DNA from: Rhodanobacter sp.
Lineage (GTDB): Bacteria > Pseudomonadota > Gammaproteobacteria > Xanthomonadales > Rhodanobacteraceae
Assembly: GCA_027450005.1 (NCBI GenBank)
Contig: DAIDKO010000096.1
Location: 24,052 to 88,051, forward strand
Reading direction: 5' to 3'
Length of the DNA: 64,000 nt
Part shown: piece after piece, positions 8,804-15,246 of the stretch
Numbering within the stretch: the first letter of the stretch is position 1
Layout of the letters: the number at the start of each line of letters is the position of its first letter
Notes under the pieces: generated by a model
What the model saw: the letters and a program-made list of their open reading frames with translations, nothing else
Databases searched by the model: none
Told to the model about the DNA's origin: nothing
Position numbers and translations under genes: made by a program

Positions 8804-8824
8804 CCTTGCCGCGCCGGCAGGTCA
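8801..8824. terminator. Compact bidirectional terminator hairpin spanning two convergent stop codons
   Basis: TGACCT at 8801-8806 pairs with AGGTCA at 8819-8824, with an inner GCC/GGC extension. The left arm contains the TGA stop of the hydrolase and the right arm that of the ABC permease on the other strand. No T tract follows on either side. Confidence 0.5.
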
Positions 8825-10027
8825 GCCGGAAATCGCCAGCCGCTCCGAGCGGTACATCTGCACCGTGACGCCGATCGCGACCGCTGCCGCCGACAGCGTG
8901 CCAGCGAGGCACAGCCCAAGCTGCGCGGCGCCGACGCCGTCGCCGCGCAGCTGCCGCATGATGCCGAGGTTCTGGCCCAGCAGTGGCACCGCATACATCC
9001 AGGCCCGCGCCTTGATCGGCAGGAAGGCCAGCAAGGCGCTCGGGATCAGCGGCACCATCATCAGCAGCGAAACGTAGGTCTGCGCCTCACGGTAGCTCTT
9101 GGCGAACGCCGCGACCAGGGTCTGCAGCGAAGCCAGCAGCAGCACCAGCGGCAGCATCAGCAAGAGGACGATGCCAGCGAAGCGCCAGCCCAGGTCCAGC
9201 TCCATGCCCAGCTTCTCGGCAGGAATCAGGTGCCCCACCACCGCGAATGCGAGCAGGGTGATCGCGAGGCTGGCCAGCGAGAACAGGCAGATCGCCGCGA
9301 GCTTGCCGAACAGGATCTTCCATCGCGCCACCGGGTTGGCGAACAGCGGCTCCAGCGACTGCCGCTCGCGCTCGCCGGCGGTGAGGTCGATGGCGAGGTA
9401 CATGCCGCCCATGAAGAGGGTGATCACGAAGAAGTACGGCAGGATCGCAAACAGCAGTGCCGCGCGCGACTGCGGAGTAGCCTGATCTCGCTTGGCCACC
9501 TGCACCGGCCAGGCCGTACCCGGCGACAGGCCGCGCGCCACCAGCCGCATCGCGCCCTGCTGCCGGGCGTAGGCCTCCACCAGCTTCTGCACGCGCTCCA
9601 CCGCGCTGCTGGTGTCTTGCCGCGAGGAGTCGTAGAACATCTCCACCTGCACCGGCTCGCCCTGGCGCCAGGCCTTGCCGTAGCCGGCGCCGATGCGCAG
9701 CACCACGTCGGCATCCTGCTTGCGCACTGCCGTGCCGGGGTCGGCCACCGGCGCGTCAGGCACGATGCCTCCTTCCTCCAGCGCATCGAGCAGATGGGGT
9801 GCATACTGCGCGCCGATTACCGGTACGTGCAATGGCTTGTCGGCCTTGTCTAACTGCTGGTTGATCTGCACGTTGACCAGCATGACGAACAGCAGCGGCC
9901 CCAGCAGCGGACCGGTAAAGAATGCGCTTAGCAAGGTGCGGCGGTCACGCAGGTTTTCGCGTACTTCCTTGAGGAACACGGTGAACGCGGCGCTGCGGCG
10001 AAGGTTTTTCGTGATGACGGCGTTCAT
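8822..10027 (-). CDS. ABC-2 type transporter permease (NatB-like)
   Basis: The 401-residue membrane protein fits the ABC-2 exporter permease family (NatB/YhaP type). One helix follows the cytoplasmic start (TLLSAFFTGPLLGPLLFVML). A large extracytoplasmic domain spans about 60-190. A cluster of five more helices starts at LLFAILPYFFVITLFMGGMY. The GERERQSLEPLFANPVARW stretch after the second helix is characteristic. It overlaps the ATPase gene by 4 bases (ATGA), so the pair is coupled and most likely forms one exporter. The substrate is unknown; NatAB itself exports sodium, but homologues handle many substrates. It is the last gene of the six-gene operon starting at 13312. Confidence 0.88.
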   Translation of the reverse strand: MNAVITKNLRRSAAFTVFLKEVRENLRDRRTLLSAFFTGPLLGPLLFVMLVNVQINQQLDKADKPLHVPVIGAQYAPHLLDALEEGGIVPDAPVADPGTAVRKQDADVVLRIGAGYGKAWRQGEPVQVEMFYDSSRQDTSSAVERVQKLVEAYARQQGAMRLVARGLSPGTAWPVQVAKRDQATPQSRAALLFAILPYFFVITLFMGGMYLAIDLTAGERERQSLEPLFANPVARWKILFGKLAAICLFSLASLAITLLAFAVVGHLIPAEKLGMELDLGWRFAGIVLLLMLPLVLLLASLQTLVAAFAKSYREAQTYVSLLMMVPLIPSALLAFLPIKARAWMYAVPLLGQNLGIMRQLRGDGVGAAQLGLCLAGTLSAAAVAIGVTVQMYRSERLAISG

Positions 10028-10758
10028 GCGGCAAGTCCCTCGTCGGTTCCGATGACTTTCACGAACGCCTCCTCCAGGTTGGCCTCGCCGGTTTGCACGC
10101 GCAGCGCGTCGGGTGTTGCGTCGGCCACCACGCGGCCGTGTGCGATCACCACGATGCGGTCACACAGCGCCGCCACCTCCTGCATGATGTGGCTGGAGAA
10201 CAGCACGCAGCGACCCTCCGCCTTCAACTGTTGCATGAAGCGCCGCAGGCCACGCGTAGCCATCACGTCGAGTCCGTTGGTGGGCTCGTCCAGGATCACG
10301 TTGCGCGGATCGTGGATCAGCGCGCGGGCGATGGCGGTCTTCACGCGCTGGCCCTGCGAGAAACCTTCGGTCCGGCGATCGAGGATGTCGCGCATCTCCA
10401 GCGCATCGACCAGCGCGTCGTGCCGGGCCCACAGCATGGCTTCGTCGAGGCCATGCAGGCGCGCGAAGTATTCGATGTTCTCGCGCGCGGTGAGCCGCTT
10501 GTATAGGCCGCGCGCGTCCGGCAGTACCCCCAGCGCACGACGGACGCTGAGCGGATCGGTGGCGGCATCCACGCCATCCACCAGCACTTGGCCGCAGTCG
10601 GGTTTCATCAAGGTGTAGAGCATGCGCAGCGTGGTGGTCTTACCTGCCCCGTTGGGACCGAGCAGGCCGGTGATTTCGCCGTCGCGCGCGCTGAAACCGA
10701 CGCCGTCCACCGCCTTCACTGCGCCGAAGGCCTTATGCAGGTTCCTGACTTCGATCAC
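10024..10758 (-). CDS. ABC transporter ATP-binding protein (NatA-like)
   Basis: The start is a GTG at 10758 that overlaps the stop of the upstream 57-codon gene; it gives MIEVRNLHKAFG, the normal beginning of an ABC ATPase. The 244-residue protein has Walker A GPNGAGKTTT (about 38-47), the signature FSQGQR, Walker B VILDEPTNGLD and the switch histidine in SSHIMQEV. It would energise the ABC-2 permease encoded next. A longer frame reaching 11130 runs into the peptidase gene and is rejected. Confidence 0.92.
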   Translation of the reverse strand: MIEVRNLHKAFGAVKAVDGVGFSARDGEITGLLGPNGAGKTTTLRMLYTLMKPDCGQVLVDGVDAATDPLSVRRALGVLPDARGLYKRLTARENIEYFARLHGLDEAMLWARHDALVDALEMRDILDRRTEGFSQGQRVKTAIARALIHDPRNVILDEPTNGLDVMATRGLRRFMQQLKAEGRCVLFSSHIMQEVAALCDRIVVIAHGRVVADATPDALRVQTGEANLEEAFVKVIGTDEGLAA

Positions 10759-10928
10759 GGCAGGCCACTCCAGTTGAGGCACATCCCATGGCCGACTACG
10801 CACATCGACAACATGGCCAGCAGCACCAGCACAATCACGGCGAGCACGTGCGGCGGCGCGGGCGCGGCCGCCGCAAGCAGCACGGCTGCCCATGGCATCG
10901 GCTTTGCCAGCAGGTAAGGCCTGTTCAT
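10755..10928 (-). CDS. Small (57-residue) membrane protein inside the ABC/peptidase operon
   Basis: This short gene fills exactly the gap between the S33 peptidase and the ABC ATPase. Its ATG at 10928 overlaps the peptidase stop (ATGA) and its TGA at 10757-10755 overlaps the GTG start of the ATPase. The product begins MNRPYLLAKP and has two hydrophobic stretches (WAAVLLAAAAPA and VLAVIVLVLLAMLSMCVV), ending CLNWSGLP. Tight coupling on both sides argues that it is translated. I do not recognise the family. It may be an accessory subunit of the exporter or simply a coupling peptide. Confidence 0.65.
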   Translation of the reverse strand: MNRPYLLAKPMPWAAVLLAAAAPAPPHVLAVIVLVLLAMLSMCVVGHGMCLNWSGLP

Positions 10929-12496
10929 GGCGTGGCTCCGTTGAAGTCGATGAAGAAGGGCGTGTCGTGGAGGCGGTCGAGGCAGCTCGCATCCATGGTT
11001 TTCGGGTCGAGCTTTTCGACGAAGTGCTGCACCAGTTGCGGCCCGCATCCTGCCGATAGCACGCCGTGGCCCTGGCCCTTGAACACCAGCACCCGCGCGT
11101 CCGGCAGGTATTTCGCCACTTCCTCGGCATAGCGCGGGGGCGTGACCGGATCGTACTGGCCGGCCAGCAAAAGCACGGGCTTGTCGATCTTCAGCGGCTG
11201 ACGGAAGTCCGCGGGACGGGTACCCTTCGGCCATGCGGAACAGATCGCCTTGTAAGCGTCGATCATGTGCGTGCCGAGCAGGGTACCGGCGTCCTGCGGG
11301 CGCGCGGTAAGCAGGTCGGCGTCCTCGCTGCAGATCACCGAATAGGACATGCCACTGCCGGCAAGGTCGGCCATGTCCACGGTGAGCAGCTTCGCCTGCC
11401 CGAGCAACGGTCCGACGTCGCCATGCGCAGCCGCGTCGATGGACAGCGGCAGCAGGGCGGCCGTGACCGGCGAATAGGCGAACATCCGCACCACGCCGAC
11501 CAGCGAATCTTCGCTGAGCACGCGCTGCACCGTGCGGTAGCTTTGCGGGTCGCGGAAGCTGACCGGATGCGGGTTCGCGCGCAACGCATCGCGCAGCTGG
11601 ATCAAGGTCTGGTACGGATTGCCGAAGCGCTGCTTGCAGGCCGCATCGGCGTCGCAACGCGCGAACTGGGCTTTCAGCGCATCATCGAGGTTCTGCGCGA
11701 AGTCCTCGCCCAGTACGACGTCGTTCGGCACCGTGCTGTCCAGCACGATGCTGCGTACCGCGTCGGGGTAGCGCATCGCGTATTGCTGTGCCACGCGCGT
11801 GCCGTAGGAGACGCCGACCAGGTCGAACTGCGGCACGCCCAGCGCCTTACGTACGTCGTCCAGGTCCTGCACCGCGTCGGTGGTGGTGTAGTAGCGCGGA
11901 TCAGCATGCGACTGCACCTGCTTCAGGCAGTCGGCGGCCGCGGCGCGCAGCTTGGCCGGGTCGAAGCCGGTGTCATCGTCCGCCGAGGCCTTACCCCCGG
12001 CCTTGCAGTCCAGCGCATTCGACCCACCAACACCGCGCTGGTCGACCAGCAGGATGTCGCGATGGGCGCGCAGCGGCGCCAGCATGGCGCCGATCTGGCC
12101 GGCATACTCAGTGGCCGCCTGCCCCGGGCCGCCGGCGAGGAAGGCGAGCATGTCCGGCCTGGCCACCTGCGCGCCGGAACGCAGTACCGCGAGCTTCAAC
12201 GGGATCTTGCGGCCCTGCGGATCGGCGCGGTTCTCCGGCACGGTCAACGAGCCGCACCACGCCGCCGTGCTCAGGCCGCTATTCGGCTGGCCAAGTTCGC
12301 AGGCGGTGAGCGTTAGCCTACCCAGCCGCCAGGTGCGCGCAGGCGCGGGCTTCACACGGACCGGTGCGGAGGCCCCGCTTCGCGCCGGCGCCGTTGGCTG
12401 GTGACGAGGCGACGGCCGCCCTGCGAGGGTCGCTGCGATGACCGCTGCGGTCAGCGCAACGATCATGCCCATGCGCTTCCTCCGTTTCATGCTCAT
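10925..12496 (-). CDS. Exported S33-family alpha/beta hydrolase, tripeptidyl aminopeptidase-like
   Basis: The 523-residue protein has a basic N-terminus and one hydrophobic helix (MIVALTAAVIAATLAG), so it is exported or membrane-anchored. The alpha/beta hydrolase core shows LAGGPGQAA (oxyanion loop, about 117), VDQRGVGGS, the nucleophile elbow GVSYGTR (about 229-235), the acid in AGQYDPVTPP and the histidine in GQGHGVLS. The proline/tripeptidyl aminopeptidase subgroup has this HGGPG-like loop plus a C-terminal TAP-like domain. The ATG at 12496 overlaps the stop of the XRE regulator, and its own stop overlaps the 57-residue gene. Its likely substrates are peptides in the periplasm. Confidence 0.88.
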   Translation of the reverse strand: MSMKRRKRMGMIVALTAAVIAATLAGRPSPRHQPTAPARSGASAPVRVKPAPARTWRLGRLTLTACELGQPNSGLSTAAWCGSLTVPENRADPQGRKIPLKLAVLRSGAQVARPDMLAFLAGGPGQAATEYAGQIGAMLAPLRAHRDILLVDQRGVGGSNALDCKAGGKASADDDTGFDPAKLRAAAADCLKQVQSHADPRYYTTTDAVQDLDDVRKALGVPQFDLVGVSYGTRVAQQYAMRYPDAVRSIVLDSTVPNDVVLGEDFAQNLDDALKAQFARCDADAACKQRFGNPYQTLIQLRDALRANPHPVSFRDPQSYRTVQRVLSEDSLVGVVRMFAYSPVTAALLPLSIDAAAHGDVGPLLGQAKLLTVDMADLAGSGMSYSVICSEDADLLTARPQDAGTLLGTHMIDAYKAICSAWPKGTRPADFRQPLKIDKPVLLLAGQYDPVTPPRYAEEVAKYLPDARVLVFKGQGHGVLSAGCGPQLVQHFVEKLDPKTMDASCLDRLHDTPFFIDFNGATP

Positions 12497-12693
12497 GCAT
12501 CGCCTCCTGGTTCGAAGATGGATTCGATCGGACGTCCAAACAACTTGGCGATCTTGAAGGCCAGCGGCAGGCTGGGGTCGTACTTGCCGGTCTCGATGGC
12601 GTTAATCGTCTGCCGCGACACCTCGAGCCGCTCGGCGAGGTCTGCCTGTGACCAACCCTGCCTGCTACGCAGTTCGCGCACGTGGTTGTTCAT
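12493..12693 (-). CDS. XRE-family transcriptional regulator (short helix-turn-helix protein)
   Basis: The 66-residue protein is a bare HTH domain: VRELRSRQGWSQADLAERLEVSRQTINAIETGKYDPSLPLAFKIA is split here as helix 2 (SQADLAERL) and recognition helix 3 (SRQTINAIETGKYDPS). Family members (YozG-like) sit beside membrane-protein genes and often repress their own operon. It lies 16 bases after the membrane protein gene and overlaps the peptidase gene by 4 bases. The two inverted repeats at 13330-13393, just upstream of the operon, are the obvious candidates for its binding sites. Confidence 0.93.
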   Translation of the reverse strand: MNNHVRELRSRQGWSQADLAERLEVSRQTINAIETGKYDPSLPLAFKIAKLFGRPIESIFEPGGDA

Positions 12694-12709
12694 GCGTTGC
12701 GCCAGCCAC

Positions 12710-13312
12710 TCACGTCGCGTTCCCCGACCTGCGTCGATGAAGGATCGTCATCAGCACGGCGCCGACCGCCAGCGATGTCGTGAGGCCGATGAGCAGACCG
12801 CGCTGCCAGTCGCTCAACACGTGCCAGCCCAGCAGCAGAATCAACCCGAATACCGCAGCGGCGATACCTATCTGCCAGCGACGCGACAAGCCATCGTCGC
12901 AGGCCGCGATCCAATCGCCGCCGTAACGCCGAGCCGCCCAACCGCGGCCCAGCGCATGCAGCACCACCATCATCGGCCAGACGCCGAGGAGCACCGAGCC
13001 ATCCAGTCGGATCACTTTGGCAGCCACCAGGAAGCCGCCGACCAGGCACAGCGTACCCACCACCGTGCCAGCGAGGGCCAGGCCGATCAGGTTCGTGCGC
13101 TGCTCCAGTTCATAGCTGCCCATCACCAGCCGGAACATCGCGCGGGTTACCAGCAGCACCGGCGCGACCGGCAACAGGGCCAGTGCGGCACGCGCCCACA
13201 TGCTCTGCATATGCCCAACCATTGGCCAGACCAGCAGCATGATCAGGATGCAGGCCAGCATCGGCGGCCAGAACTCGCGCGCATAGCGACGCTGGTTTGC
13301 GTTCATCGACAT
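12710..13312 (-). CDS. Five- to six-helix membrane protein, first gene of the XRE/peptidase/ABC operon
   Basis: The start at 13312 (MSMNANQRR) is preceded by GGGAGAAGG at a 6-base spacing; a longer frame to 13339 would overlap that site. The 200-residue product has hydrophobic segments at about 17-35, 42-60, 77-100, 110-125, 150-170 and 172-190, with basic loops. I do not recognise a named family. Such proteins often pair with small XRE regulators and may sense or relay a membrane signal to them, but that is inference. Confidence 0.75.
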   Translation of the reverse strand: MSMNANQRRYAREFWPPMLACILIMLLVWPMVGHMQSMWARAALALLPVAPVLLVTRAMFRLVMGSYELEQRTNLIGLALAGTVVGTLCLVGGFLVAAKVIRLDGSVLLGVWPMMVVLHALGRGWAARRYGGDWIAACDDGLSRRWQIGIAAAVFGLILLLGWHVLSDWQRGLLIGLTTSLAVGAVLMTILHRRRSGNAT

Positions 13313-13329
13313 GAGTGCCTTCTCCCGAT

Positions 13330-13347
13330 TGTAAAGCAAACTTTACA
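13330..13347. promoter_or_regulatory. Proximal operator-like inverted repeat of the XRE operon
   Basis: TGTAAAG-CAAA-CTTTACA is a perfect 7-bp inverted repeat with a 4-base spacer. It lies between the probable transcription start and the ribosome binding site of the operon's first gene. It is almost the same as the repeat at 13376-13393. Confidence 0.7.
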
Positions 13348-13352
13348 TTGGA

Positions 13353-13381
13353 GGCTAAAACCGGAGCCCCTGGAATGTCAA
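13353..13381 (-). promoter_or_regulatory. Probable promoter of the XRE/peptidase/ABC operon
   Basis: On the minus strand TTGACA (13381-13376, a consensus -35) is followed after 16 bases by TTTAGC or after 17 by TTAGCC as a weak -10. The -35 lies inside the distal inverted repeat and the start region abuts the proximal one, the arrangement expected for auto-repression. Confidence 0.5.
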
Positions 13382-13393
13382 GTACACTTGACA
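13376..13393. promoter_or_regulatory. Distal operator-like inverted repeat of the XRE operon
   Basis: TGTCAAG-TACA-CTTGACA is a perfect 7-bp inverted repeat with a 4-base spacer, centre-to-centre 46 bp from the proximal copy. It differs from that copy in one base per arm. It overlaps the probable -35. Confidence 0.7.
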
Positions 13394-13878
13394 AACGGAC
13401 TAACCGATACGGGTAAAGCCACGTCAAAGTTGTGACGGTAGGTCATTTTTCGACGCTACAGGGCAGCTAACGCGTCCCGTAGGCACCTCCAGCGGCCATT
13501 TGGCGGGACTTTGACCATGTAATAACGAGTGTCTCGACCGACGGGTGCACAGGTGCTGTCGACGCTATCGACAATGTACTATATTCATGTAAATTATAGT
13601 TTTAAGATGCAAATCAACAAAAATACATTCAATATGACCCGTAAGTAGCGCCGTAATTGCAATCCATTGGTCGTCGAACATCTGACGCCAAGTCGAAAAG
13701 TCCGCATCATCGCCGGTTGCAACGAGACCTGGAGCACGTCTTGGCCTGTTAGTTGCTTGGCGCTGCCTCGAACGGCTCGCCGCGTCGCCTGATGGACGGC
13801 TAATGCGCGGATTCGCGAAGGAACACCAGCAAGCCGTGCTCGCTTACATCACTGTCCCGGAAGTCCAAAGGAAAGATC
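13394..13878. other. Control region upstream of the fimbrial operon, with an AT-rich core
   Basis: No gene is seen. Bases 13570-13640 are strikingly AT-rich for this genome (for example ACTATATTCATGTAAATTAT) and contain several -10-like hexamers. This is the likely fimbrial promoter and a candidate site for a nucleoid-protein silencer. No invertible repeats of the fimS kind were found. Confidence 0.5.
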
Positions 13879-14412
13879 ATGAAAAAGACTTTGCTCTCCG
13901 CTGCCCTCGTCGCCACTCTTGGCGCGTTGTCCTTCTTGCCGGCGGCGTCCGCAGCAACCGCTCCTACGAACACTGGCACCATCCAATTCAACGGCAAGGT
14001 GTTGGCAGATACCTGCACGGTAAGCATCAACGGTTCGGGCACCACCGTGACGCTGACGCCGGTGATGGCCACCAGCCTGGCTACTGCAGGCGCGACTGCT
14101 GGTGCGACTCCCTTCACCCTGGACCTGACCAACTGCGACACGAATGCCGCTCAGGCGACGTTGAGTTTTGCGAGCGGTTCGCACAACGCCACCGACGGCA
14201 ACCTCACGAATACCGGTACTGCCGGCAACGTCGAGGTTGAATTGCTCTCGGGCAGCACCCCCATCAATGTCACCACGGCAAACGGGGGGCCTGTCGTTCA
14301 GCTTAGTAACGGCGCAGGTAGCACGAGTATGACCGCGGAGTACTACGCCACGGGTGCAGCGACACCGGGCCTGGTCAGCACCAGCGCCAGCGTTACCTTC
14401 ACCTATCAGTAA
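13879..14412 (+). CDS. Type 1-like fimbrial major subunit (pilin)
   Basis: The 177-residue protein has a signal peptide (MKKTLLSAALVATLGALSFL...ASA) and a pilin domain starting GTIQFNGKVLADTC, the classic donor-strand/first-cysteine region. The second cysteine is in LDLTNC, forming the conserved disulphide. It ends ASVTFTYQ, the terminal beta strand recognised by the chaperone. An AAAGGA ribosome binding site lies 6 bases before the ATG. It is the first gene of a chaperone-usher operon. Threonine/alanine/glycine-rich composition matches other pilins of the order. Confidence 0.93.
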   Translation: MKKTLLSAALVATLGALSFLPAASAATAPTNTGTIQFNGKVLADTCTVSINGSGTTVTLTPVMATSLATAGATAGATPFTLDLTNCDTNAAQATLSFASGSHNATDGNLTNTGTAGNVEVELLSGSTPINVTTANGGPVVQLSNGAGSTSMTAEYYATGAATPGLVSTSASVTFTYQ

Positions 14413-14499
14413 GCAATACCGCGTGCCGTGGCGGCCCAGGGGTCGCTGCGGCACGCCACCGCGCGCCCTGGGGCGTCCCGTCCGGCGGGGATATTTCCG

Positions 14500-15246
14500 A
14501 TGAAAAATTTCCTCTGCACCTTCGGCGGCGCTTTGGCAGTGCTGGTCGTCGGCATCGGCATGGCGCGCGCCAGCGTGGTGGTCGGTGGCACTCGGGTGGT
14601 ACTGCCTGCCCAGCAGGGAGAGGTTACCGTGCGCCTGTCCAACGAAGGCAACCATCCGGCGCTGGTCGAGGCATGGATCGACAGCGGCAACCTGAATTCG
14701 ACGCCAGACACCGCACATTCGCCCTTTCTGATCACGCCGCCGCTGTTCCGCATGGAGCCGCAGAAGGACCAGAGCCTGCGAATCATTTACACCCAAGGCG
14801 CCCAGCCGCTGCCGACCGACCGCGAATCGCTGTTTTGGCTAAACGTGTTGGAAATTCCGCCCAAGCCCAGCGGGCCACAAACCGCCAGCCGCAACTACCT
14901 GCAGTTCGCGATACGCTCCCGGCTGAAGCTGTTCTATCGCCCGGGCAGCCTGCCCGGTGAAGCCATCACGGCACCCGACAAGCTGGTTTTCAAGGCTAGT
15001 CAGGGGGCGCCTGCGGCATTGATCGTTCACAATCCCACGCCGTACTACATCACCATCAGCAAGCTTGCGCTCGGCACCGATGGGAAGCAGGTTGACGGCG
15101 CCCGCGGCATGGTGGCGCCCTTCGGTGAGCTGCGCCTTCCACTCAGCCGCATGGCGCAGCCGCCCGCGGCCGGCACCCCGCTCGGCTTCACCACCATTGA
15201 CGACTACGGCGCGGCAGACGCGCACAAGGGCACCGTGGCGCAATGA
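14500..15246 (+). CDS. Periplasmic fimbrial chaperone (PapD/FimC type)
   Basis: The 248-residue protein starts at 14500 (MKNFLCTFG), after a GGGG site. A signal peptide ends near ARAS. Conserved PapD-like features: VVVGGTRVVLP at the start of the first Ig domain, FLITPPLFRMEP, the QSLRIIY strand that donates to pilins, ESLFWLNVLEIPP (chaperone signature) and the basic RSRLKLFYRP at the domain junction. It caps pilins in the periplasm and delivers them to the usher. The upstream in-frame extension to 14428 is not supported. It overlaps the usher gene by 4 bases. Confidence 0.95.
   Translation: MKNFLCTFGGALAVLVVGIGMARASVVVGGTRVVLPAQQGEVTVRLSNEGNHPALVEAWIDSGNLNSTPDTAHSPFLITPPLFRMEPQKDQSLRIIYTQGAQPLPTDRESLFWLNVLEIPPKPSGPQTASRNYLQFAIRSRLKLFYRPGSLPGEAITAPDKLVFKASQGAPAALIVHNPTPYYITISKLALGTDGKQVDGARGMVAPFGELRLPLSRMAQPPAAGTPLGFTTIDDYGAADAHKGTVAQ

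Noticed and set aside
13560-13660. An invertible (fimS-like) switch upstream of the pilin gene
   Set aside because: No pair of inverted repeats or recombinase gene was found nearby.
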